Origin: Dipetalonema caudispina
Lineage: Eukaryota; Nematoda; Chromadorea; Rhabditida; Onchocercidae
DNA: 64,000 bases
Reading direction: 5' to 3'
NCBI GenBank assembly: GCA_013365325.1
Contig: JABVXV010000042.1
Location: forward strand, 62,001-126,000
Under the pieces are notes generated by a model that saw only the letters and a list, made by a program, of their open reading frames with translations, had not been told where the DNA came from and did no database searches. Both the position numbers and the translations under genes were made by a program. Positions 36,391 to 49,572 of the stretch are shown here, piece after piece. Every line of letters starts with the position of its first letter. The first letter of the stretch is position 1.

Positions 36391-36848
36391 CTACTTTTCG
36401 AACTTCCCTAAATTCCTCACTTCTCCTCCAACTTTTCCAAATGATATGTGCTCCCCATGAATCAAAAATATATAAAGCCAAAGACTAAAAATACAATGAA
36501 CCAGTAAATACGCCACTATAAAATTGTATTCAGGAATATAACGCAGTTTACCTCCAAAATTCATTTGACCACTATCATCCACTACAGTTTGTTATTCGAT
36601 TATAACAGAATATACAAAAGTCTTCCCAAAGAACGGTTCTTATAAATCCTCTTTCAACAAAAAACTCAGACGATCCTATTTTTCTGAAACCTATTCGAAA
36701 GTTACGTAAATTGAAGTCGCCAATGTTATTTGCAACTTCAAAATTCAGTAAATCTACTATCTACCTAGAGAAAATTTCACAAAAAATGGAAAAGCTATAA
36801 AATGAATCACCAACATCATAACGAATACAGTAACATAGGATGTATTTT
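36391..36848 (-). CDS. Small two-helix membrane protein, possibly VMA21-like (5' end missing)
   Basis: Exons 36765-36848 and 36391-36581 join in phase (CTAG|GTAGAT, ACTGTAG). They encode a first hydrophobic helix (TVFVMMLVIHFIAFPFFVKF), a loop of about 20 residues (VDDSGQMNFGGKLRYIPEYN) and a second helix (FIVAYLLVHCIFSLWLYIF), then a basic tail. This size and two-helix hairpin topology, with a proline in helix 1 and VH at the start of helix 2, resemble VMA21, the ER chaperone for V-ATPase assembly. The start codon exon was not found; it should end in phase 1 upstream of 36850. An open frame at 36931-37040 is a candidate but lacks a good start. The family call rests on topology and a few positions only. 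Confidence 0.35.
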
Positions 36849-37420
36849 CTAAATATTCCATAATACAAGAATCTTATGATATAATCTCAATCTGAAAATT
36901 CACTAATCAAATGAAATCTATGACAAGATAACTCTCTTCTTGATCCAAAATGAAATGATGCACCTTTTCAACATTCTGAATTCTTAGAATCGGATCCCCT
37001 GAAAAATGCTTGAATTTACTGTCTTGAAAAAAAAATTGAAAAAGACATATGTGGAACCAACAGCACTTCAGTGTCAATCGAAAATAAACACTTGTAGTCA
37101 ACAGAATCATCAGAGCTTTTCAGTCATTAAAGCTCAGATCGAATTTGATAAGATTTGCAACAATGTAGGAGAGAAAGAAAGTTACTTCTCCCAAATTTTG
37201 CTAAGTCTATAAAACGCAGTATCAACCAAAAAACTTGGGTCAGATTTTATATAGAATGTAGGAATCGTAGGTCTTACGCAAGATTTTCAGATTATGATAG
37301 ATTAAGAGACTAAATGAAATATTCACTTTTTATTCAACGAGAATGACCTGAACTACTAAATACAAAAGTGCAATCACCTCACGAAAATTAGTTATAAAAT
37401 GCTTGACAATTAAAATCATC
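36849..37420. other. Region between candidate VMA21-like exon and PPP6R gene
   Basis: Contains a minus-strand open stretch at 36907-37040 (GDPILRIQNVEK) after a TTTTTCAG acceptor. It looks partly coding, but I could not connect it in phase to a start or to a neighbour with confidence. Otherwise AT-rich. Confidence 0.3.
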
Positions 37421-40400
37421 CTACTTCATGTTTCCTGCCATAATGACGGACGCTATACCACCGCTAAGTGCTGCTGTTGTAGGACTGAGAAATATGTCTT
37501 CAGCACTCTCATTCCATGCGTCATCCTCGGACTGAGACTGTGGTGGAGGCCAGTCATCAGGCTTCATGGAGGTGAAGTCGGCCCAGTTACCAAAATCCAT
37601 GGGAGATATTGACGAGGCTTGCGGCCATTTATCTTCTGAAACACCGCAACTACTATATAAATTATGATGCTTCTTCAATCAAAATTTTTTCCAGTATTAT
37701 GTACTTTATCAGATAATTAAATTATTTATGTAAATCATCAAAAAAAAGTCACCTATCACACATTTTGATATTTTCTTTTCTTCTTTCGTTACATTCGTTT
37801 TTGGTGCACCTTTTTCGCTTGCCTCAGGAATATCGTTGAGGGCAACTTCACTAGAATTCTGCATAGGACCAGCACCATTCCAAAATACAGAGAACTTCGA
37901 TCCTGAGTCGTCTCCACTATCGCTAGTTGTCTTGCTATCTACTTCCTACACGAAATTAAACACTATATAAGAAAGCATATTGATTCTACGTCTTGAAAAA
38001 TGTATTCCGTATTTCCTTCCCTTGGCAACTTTAATAAATTATTGAGATACCTTGGATTTGCTTACACTTGGCCATCCATCTCCTGAATCCTTACTTGTAA
38101 TACTTGTATCGATCCTCAGTGCACACATTGCATCAAACATATCTTCATTTCCCTAAACAACATTTATCATTATAAACATTTACACCATAAAGTCACAGAA
38201 CTGAACTATAAAAGAAGGAACTCACAATGTTAGCAAAATCTTTTGCAATACCGCAATCTGACGTGATATCAGTGATTTCGTAACTAAAATTATGTAAATT
38301 TATTTATTTATTAAACAAGTAAAATATTAGGGAAGAAGTTTTTTTTACTTAAAAATCTCTTTTCATGAAAGCAAAAAATGAGACTGTAAGAAAATTTATG
38401 ATTTATGATACTGCTCGTAAATTTACAGCACTTATCCAACCAAACTTTATAATTCTAATATTCTGTACATAAAAAAATCTATACTATTGATGTAAGAATA
38501 AACTTGCATACTCAGTGTCATGAGAAGAGCATGGGAAAGATATTGCAACATCTTCTGCTAGCGACCGGGGTATTAAATATTGTTCATATTCATCCATTAA
38601 CTGCAATTTAGAAATAACTTAAAACAATGTAACTTGTGTTTCTTCCCAATCGCCTAATGCTGAAGCATCGGAGTCATTTTAAAACAACCAGAAATCGTAA
38701 AGATAGGTGGGAAAATAATTTATTCAAAAAAACTTTTACTGTTCAGAAAGAAGATACAGATTTTAATCTGGTAGAATAAGTAAAAAAAGTACATAAAACC
38801 AAATGAGAATACCTCTGCAGCACTACTGACCATAGGTTCAGGAACATCACATGCATCAATCTTCGCCGTATCAACGATATTACTAGTCGGTGGGGGCGTG
38901 ATTCCTGTGTCGTCACCACGATTTTCCTCTTCGTATTCTTTTATCTCCTTTGAGAAAGCTTCCCAACGGGCAGCTTGGTCAGATGCTGGAAATTCAGCAA
39001 CATCGTTTATCATAAGTGTTGTATCTACGATCATTAGTAGTGCACTCCTTTATTTGATGGAGAAAAACAAAGCAAACAATTACTGCCAGAATAAAATAAG
39101 TACACATGCATTCAAAAAACTGAGTCTAACCTTGAATGAGCTGGGTGATCCATTCAGCATTACACGAGGATTCGGAAGCACATTTAATTAATAATGCGAG
39201 ATTCATATAAAAACCATGCAACATTCTTTTTGAAGATCCATGAAAAAAGTCGGCTAGTAATGTTTCACAACCTGCCAATGTATGTCCTAATATATCCACG
39301 TCCTGAAAAAATTAGTCCTTAACTGTGAAGAAAATCAAAGCATTGATTCGAAAAAAACTTGCAAAATAACGGAGCCATCTAATTCATTCATATGCATTTT
39401 TTCAAATTCAACTGTAAAGTTCACAACCCCACGCAACAAAGTTTTATTCACTATGAGTAAAAACACCCCATTACTTCAAAGTATGCACTAGAAAGTAATG
39501 AAATAGAAAATGAAACTTACCAGCTAAACTAGTTCCCGAAAAATCAAATGTTTAACATAAATTAAGTAATTAGAAACAATAATACACAAGAAGAATAAAA
39601 TTTCTCGAAGACCTACTTTGATTAAATATTGTATCAGCGGCGAAGGAGAAGGCGAAAATGTATAAAGAATATAAGCAATAGCTCGATGTAAAAGATTTTG
39701 AAAAAGTGTAAGTTGAGGACGAGTGTTGACATAAGTGAGGAAAAGTTTGAGCGGGCTCATTGAGAGAGATGAAAATGCTGCCAAAACAGCCTGATGTGTT
39801 GCCATATGATTTGTATCCAATACTAGTACTAATAATCGCATCAGTGGACACCATGCATCGCTACACATCTTTATATCACCATCTCCCACCTGCAAGCAAA
39901 TATACTTTATAAGAGGATTAATTCCTCAAATTAATAAAAAAAAGTACACTACTATTAAACTACATTAGAATTCGGGATGCATATAAACTATGAACTTAAC
40001 ATAAGATATCTAGCTAGCAAAGTTTTACCGGCATTTTAAAGTGCGCAAGTCGTTTTTAATGCCAGTAATTTTTTCTTTGAAAGCTAGTAACAAGATAAGA
40101 ATAATAATACAAAATAAAAATAATAGAAAGTTACTTTGAAGCCATTTATAACCACTTATAAAAAAATCTAAAAAACGCTCTCAATGAGTGTCTCCATATG
40201 AATGTTTTATCTGTGCAATACCTTAAGAGAATCAATTACTGCACTGACAATCCGATCAGCTGAAGCAGCAACGACTGTCTCAACAACATGACCTGCATCA
40301 GGTTGCCACACAGTTGTACCATTTAATTCATTTTCTGCAACTGGCACACCACCGTACCACTGCGTCTGAATACCACGATCTTCCATCCCCAACTGATGAC

Positions 40401-42873
40401 TGGGACTGAAAAAATTATTAGCTAAAATATAAGTTATTTTGCAGAAAAACATAGAATACAAAGGCTCTTGAGGTAAAGTAATTACTTCACTTTGCAGGAG
40501 TCCTTTATAAACCTCGAAAGTTCAACAGGATAAAACAAATTAAAGCGTCGTAGTATGCTGAGTGCTACTAGTAAATAAACTTATAAAGAATATTCTCTCT
40601 CAACATATCACTGTGTCTAAAGAAAAAGACACAAACCAGTTAGGGATAAAATTTGTTTCCAAAAGGGTAATCAAAATAGCGGCAGCGTTGACAATAATAG
40701 AATCACGACGCTGCTCTACATTGTCAGGTAACATACGGCTCATTAAATGCCGCACATTCCGTTCCGATTGCAAACTTTCCAACAAACAATCATTCCGCTT
40801 GCATTCTGCGGTGTACTGCATATCACGTAACAAACGTACCAATTCGCTCCATAAATGGCCAACGTTGTCATGAACCTCAAATGGTAACCAGAAATGGATG
40901 CTTTTTAAACATACTGTAGAAATGAGAAATGATAGCCGATTAACTACAGTTATAGCTGAGGAAATCTCCTTACTCATTCATTATTTGGCTCAAATACATG
41001 TTTTTTCCTGTGATTCATTTCTTTTTCATTATCATCAAAGTTTAGTCCCGGCGCTATTACTTGAGAGAATTTCACACAATTCTCAGATGAAATAGTAAAA
41101 CATACAACAGGTGGTTGTTCTGGAACAAGAAGGTCGCAAAGACTTTCCACCATTCGACTTTCCGCACACCACTAAAATATATCCGTTTTGTCAAACAATA
41201 AAGAAAAGAAAAAAAAAAAAAAAAATGCATTATTAATATCAGAATGACTCTAGGAACGTACCAGTAGTCCAGTGACACAATCAAAAAACGAATTCACCAA
41301 TACCTGTTTGATGCAATCTTGTTGTTCAACATTTGATAGACCACTAACAATGCGGTATAACAGTTCCATCACAGCCGAATGCTTCATACTCCTCATACAA
41401 TAATTTAAAAACTGACTTTCCTTCATGCGAGGAAATATCTAAAATTCGTTTACAAATCTTTATCTAGCAACGTTTTCTTGCTAAAATACATAAGTAAAGT
41501 AAATACAACAAGTGAAAACAAAAATTTCAGCTATTAATTAAAAGGCATAAGTCACTACAAGCATCTTTTAAGCCCTCAAAAAGTAAAAAATCATATCTTG
41601 AAAACCAGTACAATTTTCCAAGCAACAGGCGTAACTGCAGCTAGATCTTGTCAAGTTATCGACCCACATTATTGCCACCTAATCCACCTGTTAGCTAAGC
41701 CGTCCATGGTTTCCATCCTCTGATTTCTATTAAAATCTAATTAACTAAAGCTAAAGGACATCCGAATAACCTGAAATTCCGGAAAGACAGTTTGCCGTGT
41801 ATAGAATTGATCTTACAAATGATAACAAAAAAAAAAAAAAAAAAAGGAATATATACCTGATCAGGGAATCTACTAATAATTTGTGAGAATATTTTCATGT
41901 AAAAATTAACGATGACGTGGTTCAACTTCCTGCTGTCCAAGAAATCCAAAAGTAAACTGCATGCTTCTTCGTTACTGATAACTGCCTTACTTAGCTCTTC
42001 ATTATTTATCGATAAGATCTCGGCGCACAGGTGAGCTTTTCTGTAAATACAAATGACAAATTTCAAATCTGAATCTTCCCAACAACGTAACCGATATCAT
42101 ATCACTAAATGATCGGTTAACTCATTCTCTCTTTGCTTAAAATTTTTAATAAATGCACCTTCTATGTAATTTTTGAAGGTTCAGCGACATGAGGGAAGAC
42201 AAAAACAAAAATTACTTGTACTGTTCTTTCAGTGGTAATGTTTCATCGATTTCTGGCTCTAATGCACCTCTGATCATTTGCGCCACTACTTCCTGTCTTG
42301 TTAAACTGCAAATATAGGACCTGTACTAAAAAAATGAGTGCTTTTCTTAAGCTTCGTTTTGTTCAGTGTATCAGTACTCTGACCAACACAAAAAAACTGT
42401 AACAGAAAAGATGACATTTAAACCTAAAACTCATCCAGAAGGCGAATATGACTAGTTATACTACCATATAACTATGTATCATCAAGCTATAAATTCCCTA
42501 TAAATATGAAAGACTCCGCGGATGGCTTAAAGTCTGTGCTTTTAAATATCTCTAGTATCTGGGAACATTGAAACACCAACATCTTGATCCTATAATATAT
42601 TAAACTGATTAATTTGATGGATGACATCATACATTCATCCATCACTGGACATTGGGTAGTGGTTGGAAATCCCAAGTAATAAGCAACTAGACAATGTAGA
42701 TGAATCCTGAAACTGTGAATTCAAACGTACAACTTAATGAGTTGATGATTGCCATTACGAATTTCCTGTATCGTATAATCATCTTCCAACACATCCGCTA
42801 GTGTCGCGGTATCATTCTTCAGTAATTCATCCAGTTTACTCACAGAAGATGCCAGATCGCTCGACCAGAACAT
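37421..42873 (-). CDS. saps-1: PP6 regulatory subunit, SAPS domain (PPP6R family)
   Basis: Fifteen exons: 42731-42873, 42216-42305, 41857-42040, 41304-41438, 41106-41171, 40637-40875, 40222-40405, 39617-39889, 39131-39302, 38813-39024, 38512-38600, 38226-38283, 38051-38152, 37753-37945, 37421-37635. They give 784 residues (human paralogs about 790-970). The N terminus MFWSSDL and a following acidic helix match the family start; the SAPS helical repeats run to about residue 520, including ILITLLET and ARWEAF. The tail is acidic and Ser-rich with FGNWADF and a DDW motif near the end. The family forms the scaffold that targets the PP6 catalytic subunit and ankyrin partners. The junction between exons 5 and 6 is the least sure: the acceptor ATTTGAG is unusual, and a better-looking TCTACAG at 40914 is out of phase. 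It is divergent from Sas10 across 1.7 kb. Confidence 0.93.
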
Positions 42874-42876
42874 ATT

Positions 42877-42878
42877 CT
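42877..42878 (-). promoter_or_regulatory. Putative trans-splice acceptor, PPP6R gene
   Basis: Minus-strand ATATTTCAG ends here, leaving only three bases (AAT) before the ATG at 42873. Such a short leader is typical for spliced-leader acceptors in nematodes. Confidence 0.6.
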
Positions 42879-44563
42879 GAAATATTCTTTGGCATTCATA
42901 ATATTTTAGGATGCAACCAACTGACTACATATCCATCAGTGTACTAATATTAAACTAATGCACATAACCTTCATATTTGTGGTTGAACTTACTTCAGTTC
43001 TTAAGCTATCTAGATAGTGATCTACACTTAATCTCATTTTAAAGATTTTTACAGAATTCTACAATTCTACACGCCTAATCTGGGCATAAATAAATCTTCA
43101 GCATCTCGCTCAGTTCATCTACTTATACCATTTGCATAGAATTACTAATCCTAAAGCGTTTGGTACATTCTAAGAGAAGGAAACTGAAGCTGGAGTACGC
43201 CAAACAGTTATGCTATTTTCAGAGTATTTGTGGCATTATACCCATAAATGAATCTCTGACATCTCTTCTCTATGAATGATATCTACCTTATCGCTTTTAC
43301 GGATCAAGTTACACTATGTTTTTGTACTTTCAACCACAAATATAAAAGTTTATGAAGAAAAGCCTTGTTTCTAACAATGCCCTCAGCTCTTGACTACAAT
43401 GCTATTTTGCTCATCGTATTTCCTTCAGTTTCTCTCCACCTTTGCTGCTTCAATTCCTGACACTACAGCAAATTTACTTCTAAAGTTAAATTGTGTTTAA
43501 TTCTTGACCTTTTCGGAAACTTCTACGTCCCCAAAAAACTCGTCCGAATTCGATCGTCCCTCCCGATGCTACCAACAACAACTCGTTCAATTCGTTCGAG
43601 ACAATGACTCTTTGTTAACGTTACTGTTTTATCCTATGTCACTAATAACTAAGCGACTTCGGATTCCAACAAGTTTTATCGATTCACATAAAGGAAGATT
43701 GATTGCCTCCCAAAATAGTTGCAGAGAGTAATGATGTTAAGAAATAGTTTTATACCATCGTAAAAATAGAAAAGGATTTCGAAGAAGGGATGAGAAGGAC
43801 AGGAACGGCAAAGAGGAATAGGAGGATAAGTTGAAATCTCAAAAATGATCCTAGAATTGATGAGTGCATAAGATCTTAATCCTAAAAAATAATTCGAAAA
43901 TTTCTTGTTCGAAATAGAATAACTTGATAATACTCCCATCAACCCAACATATCTTATGTCATCTAAAGCCGCCATAAAAGAACACCCTAACCCTCTCGAA
44001 TTCAAACTACCCCGCCGTAACGACACTTGTCTCACGATTAGTGGCATGCCATGAATATGCAACAGCCTGGTTCAACTAGACGAGTTCGGTTCAATGTTTC
44101 CTATCCCCTGGATAAGTTAGATGAATATTTTTATCGTTTGTTTTTTTAAGAAGAAATTAGAAGGTTTCAAATTTCAAGTAAATTATATTGATTTTCAGTC
44201 GTGAACTTCAGCTTTATTTTGGCTAAAAAAGTGTTGATTTTGTGATAAAAATAGAATGGTTAGCAACTTTTCGATATATCCCCAAATTTTTTTACTGAAA
44301 TACTTTAAAACTTATCAAATTCCCTTTTGATATGCAGAGCAGATTGTATAATGAAATTTATTAGTCTGTCGACATGCATTTTTCCTCATAAAATATGATG
44401 AAATGGCAGTTTCATATTTTGAGTTTAAGTAAACGAGTTAAGTAGAAAGTTATTTTATTGTATCCTTAAATCTCTAAGGTTTAACCCATTTACTACTGTT
44501 ATCTTTATTTGTTTGTTGTATTCGTTCAATTCAATTCAGTCGAATTATTGCTTCCTAATTTTC
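42879..44563. other. Divergent intergenic region, PPP6R and Sas10
   Basis: About 1.7 kb shared upstream region. Short frames at 43504-43731 and 43676-44062 overlap on opposite strands and have no recognisable domain. Probably carries both promoters; no specific element is identified. Confidence 0.5.
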
Positions 44564-44565
44564 AG
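44564..44565 (+). promoter_or_regulatory. Putative trans-splice acceptor, Sas10 gene
   Basis: CTAATTTTCAG ends here, six bases before the ATG at 44572. A near-consensus nematode acceptor with no upstream exon required, so spliced-leader addition is likely. Confidence 0.6.
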
Positions 44566-44571
44566 AATAAA

Positions 44572-47500
44572 ATGAGTTCTGAAGAAGATAGTGAAGAGAT
44601 TTACGATGAAATTGATCGCCACCACATGTCACTGGATATGCCTGATAGTGACAAGAGAGATACTGTGATTCGTAGGCAGGTGGAGGTATTAAACGTTGAA
44701 GGAGAATCGTCGAACGATAGTGGTGATAATGACAATGAAGAAGACAGAAATTCTTTTTCGAATTCTGATGAAGATGACCTAAATAATGTCGAGAACTGTA
44801 AGTTCCTGTGATCTTCGATGTAGTTAGCAAGATCTTTTTTTTTCCCATTTTTTCTTGCATTAGCGACCAGAATGTTCAAAAACGTTAACAGTTTCATATG
44901 AACAGAATTCTTTAGAAGAGATTCGTCCTTTACATTAATATCTCTAAATGATAGATCGTATTTATTGTGAAAATATTGTCTGATGTTTCAAATAAAAAGG
45001 AATATAAAAGAAGGAAAAGGAGTTGGGAAAGAAAAACAGAGGAAAGTCAAAATAAAGAAATTTAGAGGCTCTCTTTGCAACTATTGGTAACAATTATATG
45101 TAGGGATTCACTGAAGATGTAATTGGTTAGCTAATTTGTTTAGAGATGCGAATCAGTTGCCGCTCTTTGAAATAATTATGATGCAAGAAACGAGAACTTA
45201 TGATTTCAGTCTTACCTTCGGCGGATAAATGGGGTAATGGTCGGAGAAGTTTCTACAACACTTCGTATGTGGACGAGGACTGGGGTGGCATGAATGAAAC
45301 GGAAGCAGAATTAGCTGAACTGGAGGAAGAAGACGCCATTGCAAGGCAGAAGAAACTAGACGCCGCTCTTGGTCTTTTGCCTATGCAATTCCAGGTTTGT
45401 ACCAGATAAAATCTAAAATTTAGATTAGATTGATTTATTTGATAATACACCACTGCTTATATTTTCAGGATGAGATCCAGGAGGAGAAGACTGCTGGTGA
45501 TTTGAGCGAATCTCCAGATATCGAGAGCATGACTGCAGAAGAACAATACGAATATTTTTTAAAAGTCAATCCTGATTTAAAGCAGATATATAATGAGTAC
45601 CAAGCAAAGGCAAGGTTTTCCTAACAAATGTTAATCGGAACTTAGAAGACAAAAAACCGTTGTTTTAATAAACTACACAGACTTACATCTTAGTTTTTGT
45701 ACTTTGAATGACTGTTATGAAGATTCGCGTATATTATTCGACGCATTTCTTAGAAAAAATTAATAGTTGTAAGGGCATTTTGAAATATTGCAAAAACGGG
45801 TCTGTTCCAAGAAGTTTATTTTGTATTTCAGTTTGATTACGGTACATGATGATCATTTCAAAAATTCAAAACTTATTTCTTATTTGTGGAATTCAAGCAT
45901 GTCATTTTGCAGAGAACATATTTTTTAACCGATGTACTCCCTCTCTTAGATCTAGCTCATTCAATGAAACATTTTCGACCAGGCTTAGTGCTGGAAAAAC
46001 AACTACTTCTTGTAGTTAACGTCTTTTCAAGGTATAACATTCTGCTATTTTCGGGCGGCTGAAACTATCGCTATTATATTTGAGGAGGAAGATCATGGAC
46101 TTCATTTCTTCCTACTGTTTTATATTCTTGCTAGTTTAACTTTTTCGTCATTGTAGTTTTCACAACAGTCAAAAGTTTAAAAGAAGTTCATGAAGTTGGG
46201 AATATCCTTTGCTTTGTCGACTTCTTCGATAAATTGTATCATATGAGTTGTTTTTTATATTCCATATTTTAATCAGGTAGGTTAAGAAAAAAAAAAAAAT
46301 TTCCGAACATTGAAACTCTTCCTTCATTTTTTCATTTTGATTTTCACAGGAGATAAAAGCACTTTGGAGATGGAAAAGATTCAAGGTCAGAAGAACTTAG
46401 AGCACGTTTAAGTTTTTTGGTAAATTTTATAAGTTATGAAAACGAAGAGAGGAGTTTTTAGATATCGGCAAACTTTAGAGTTCATCAGCCATTTACATAA
46501 CTGAGCAGTAATATAGAAACGTAAATATGAATTTTCCCTCAAATGAAATGATTTAGACTTTTATGAACAACTGAGATTTACAAAGAGACAAATCAAGCTG
46601 TGTTTTTCAGATACTTAACCAATATGTTGTTTGCAATTCACATAAAAATTATCGGCAGTTCATGTCAGAAAGTTCCTCAATTTATCGATCATCCTGTTCT
46701 GCGGGCTATTTCAACTCTTCAAAAAGTAAGAAGACTTTTTTTTTGAACACTCTCTTATAGAATAATACTGGATAACAGCTGCTGGGTCTTAATAAGATAT
46801 TTGAACTGTTTATCAGGAAACAATATGTACTTTATGTTCTCGAGCAATATCTCCCCTAACATTATTTTTATCAGTTTATTTTTTGCTTTTATGACTTTTT
46901 TAGGCACATTATATTTTAATTATTGTTTCAAGCTCTATAATATGTAATAGGAAGTGCTCGCTGTTATGCATTTTCTTGAAAAACACGGTGCCATTCTGCG
47001 GAAGATAAGAAGTAGTATTAAATCGAGAGATTTCGGTAATATGTTGGATGCATTCCCAACAATAGAGTTTGTACGGAAATCGAGAATTTCTGAAGGAAGC
47101 GAGGAAATTGAACAACTACTAATCAAAGAAAATGGAAGGGACCCTGAAGTTCAGAATGTGAATGACGAAATGGAGGAAGGAATTATGAAACGTTCAATAA
47201 CCAACCAAGTCAGTTCTTTGGTGCATATGACCAGCAATTTTTTGTCAGTAATATCTATAAGGCTATTATTTAGTGGTTAGATTCATGTTACATTGAAAAA
47301 AGTGATATAATTATTTTTGTTCGCTCTGAAAAGTTCAAAACAAGTAATTTCTTCGAAATTTCAAAAAAGTGCTTTATTAGCATCACTACATTTGATAATG
47401 AATGGCAAGTATTAAGTACTGTGGCCTATTTCACATTTATTCTGCGGTGCATTTAGATTGAGAAGAATAAAGGTTTGCAAAACAAACGGAAGAAAGGAAC

Positions 47501-47657
47501 ACAACATTCACGAGTCAAGAAGAGGAAACAGTTCAAGAAAGCGTTAATCAAAAAACACTCACAAAAGGCTGATGCACGGAAGGAGTTAACCCCGTACGGT
47601 GGCGAAACTCGAGGAATCAGAGCATCGACCGTGAGAAGTGTTAAATTGAAAGCTTAA
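44572..47657 (+). CDS. UTP3: Sas10/UTP3, small-subunit processome protein
   Basis: Seven exons: 44572-44797, 45210-45394, 45469-45609, 45913-46031, 46611-46725, 46951-47208, 47457-47657, encoding 414 residues (human about 480). The N-terminal 120 residues are very acidic (SSEEDSEEIYDEID and later E/D runs). The Sas10/C1D core follows (LPLLDLAHSMKHF, RYLTNMLFAIHIKI), then a strongly basic C terminus with KRSITNQ, KRKK and the family end signature YGGETRGIRA (395-404). Known role: nucleolar pre-18S rRNA processing in the SSU processome. The exon 3/4 junction can be read two ways: AAG|GCAAGG with TTTTGCAG (GC donor), or AAGGCAAG|GTTTTC with GCAGAG, which adds one Ala. A polyadenylation signal AATAAA lies at 47693-47698. 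Confidence 0.93.
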
Positions 47658-47692
47658 AGAAATGAGTGTGCACTTTTGTTACTTTAATGTTA

Positions 47693-47698
47693 AATAAA
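47693..47698 (+). terminator. Polyadenylation signal, Sas10 gene
   Basis: AATAAA 36 bases past the stop codon, followed by T- and GT-rich sequence. Good position for 3' end formation. Confidence 0.7.
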
Positions 47699-49485
47699 TG
47701 TTTTTTAATGTTTTTTCTTTATTTTATTCACCACATCTCATGTTTCACTCACATTACAATGACAATAGTGGCAGCCATTAATTCATGCCAGTGATGTAAC
47801 GAATATAACCTGGAGTAGTGAATTTCACTTTATGTTTCCATTACAGCGTCTTGCTTCTCTTTGTGTCCATGACAACCAAGATTTTTTTATGGAGAAATTA
47901 CCAGTAAATTGAACCATTGTGAACGACAATCCTTTAAGGTTGTGCCAACTAGCCTCCAGAACCGTACCTAAGCATATTTATAAGGATTGTTAGAGTGTGA
48001 AAAGTCAGCGAACTATAATTTATCTTCTGCTTACATAGTCTCCATTGATCTAAAGAATGTCGATATTTTACAAATTTATTTTTTGTTATGAATTGGAAAA
48101 TTGATGGAGACATGATCAGAAATATTCCATATTCAATACCTATTCCAATGAACAAAAGGAAAATGCACGGCAGATAACAGAGCAATCGGTAATCACGAGT
48201 TGGAACAGATTAGCGGGTTAAAAAACGTGATGTGATATAGGCTCCTCTTTTCTTTCTCGAAAAACTTTTAAATCATTTTTTCCCGAAAGAAATTGTAAAC
48301 GGTTTTTGAGAAATTAACTGCAAAAAGGACATCAGGGAAGCACATTTACGGTCATGCTTAGAATACAGTTCTGTCAACTGCAGATAAAAAGTTGTCTTGC
48401 ATAATCAATGAAATCTGTGAAGATTCTACTCAACTCCAGGGGTTAAGCCCACAGTTTTTATCATTTAATTTGAATCATTAGTCTAGAGGAATCCACACAT
48501 TAAGATTACTACATACGTAAGTGAATGATATACTTAGGCTAACATAACTCTCAAAAAAAAAAAAAAAAAAAAAAAAATAAGGCATCACGATAATAATATA
48601 ATTATATGAGCATGAAAAATCGTACTACCTTTCACAACAACAGTGAAATACAGACCTATTAACAAAGTAGGTGCAAAAAATATGTCCGGCTAAATCTTTT
48701 TCTGTTAGAAATACATAGAAACTATCTGAAATATATTATTAAATGATGGAAGATTCGGAAAATAATAAAACTAACTTTCAGCATCAACTTCCCGAAAAAT
48801 GCCACAAAGCTCGCGCACTGGTACAGTCACTCAACAGAAAAGTGGGGGGATTTATCATACAAACTGCACTTTGGTATTAATGAATACGATACAAAAAATG
48901 CAAACAAGCAAATGTAGAAACAGCGAAAGGGAAAACAACAGACAATAACAATGATTCACACATCGGAATACCATTTATCACAATAGTATACTGAACTGCA
49001 CAGTTTTCGCAGAATAAACATGACTATGGAACAAACTAGAAAATCGATAAGTAGGACAATTTTTAGACTAATGACAGCTAAGCTACGTTTCCGTGCTTAG
49101 CAAACCTAAAATAGACAACAAACGTCCTAAAACATGAGCAACTGTCCCACTTCTGATGAAATATGAAGTTGTAAAATTTTTATGGAGCAAATGATCTTTT
49201 AATCAATACTTATGCACCACAGAGCTAAGTAGTGCATTTTGCAAGTAAATCTTTTCTCTTAGTTTCCATGAAGCCATTTATACCTGTAAAATAAACAGTA
49301 TGTCCAAATCAACACGTGATAATATAAATGGCACTATTAGCAAATCAGTTCTATTCTTTAAAAAAACATTTCTCGTTCTATTTTATTCATGCAATATTTC
49401 CAGAAAATTTGACTAAATTCCGAAAATAAATCTCTGCATAGCAAGATAGTGATGAAAGAAAGAAGCCCGAAAAACAAAGAATTGT
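47699..49485. other. Convergent intergenic region, Sas10 and MYPT
   Basis: About 1.8 kb between convergent 3' ends. Includes a 25-base A run at 48553-48577. It probably holds the 3'UTR of the MYPT distal isoform. No exon found. Confidence 0.5.
48553..48577. repeat. Poly(A) tract
   Basis: Twenty-four or twenty-five consecutive A in non-coding DNA between convergent genes. Confidence 0.9.
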
Positions 49486-49572
49486 TCATTTGGATAGCTT
49501 TGATATTACGCGTATCAGCGCTCCATTCTCTTCTTTTAACTTTTGGTTGTCCGCGCGTAGATGCTCCAACTG
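49486..49572 (-). CDS. mel-11: Alternative last exon of MYPT gene (distal)
   Basis: A 28-residue exon plus stop behind a good acceptor (GACTTACAG), in phase 0 like the proximal last exon. It encodes [20 protein letters not shown] then RVISKLSK and stop, which is closer to the canonical animal MYPT1 C terminus than the proximal exon. Joined to exon 18 (ending 51151) it gives a 953-residue isoform that ends in a leucine-zipper segment. That region in vertebrates mediates dimerisation and binding to cGMP-dependent kinase. Confidence 0.88.
   Translation of the reverse strand, partial: QLEHLRADNQKLKEENGALIRVISKLSK

Noticed and set aside
43504..44062. Overlapping frames on both strands in the PPP6R-Sas10 spacer
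   Set aside because: No domain, no splice partner, and neither is conserved-looking.
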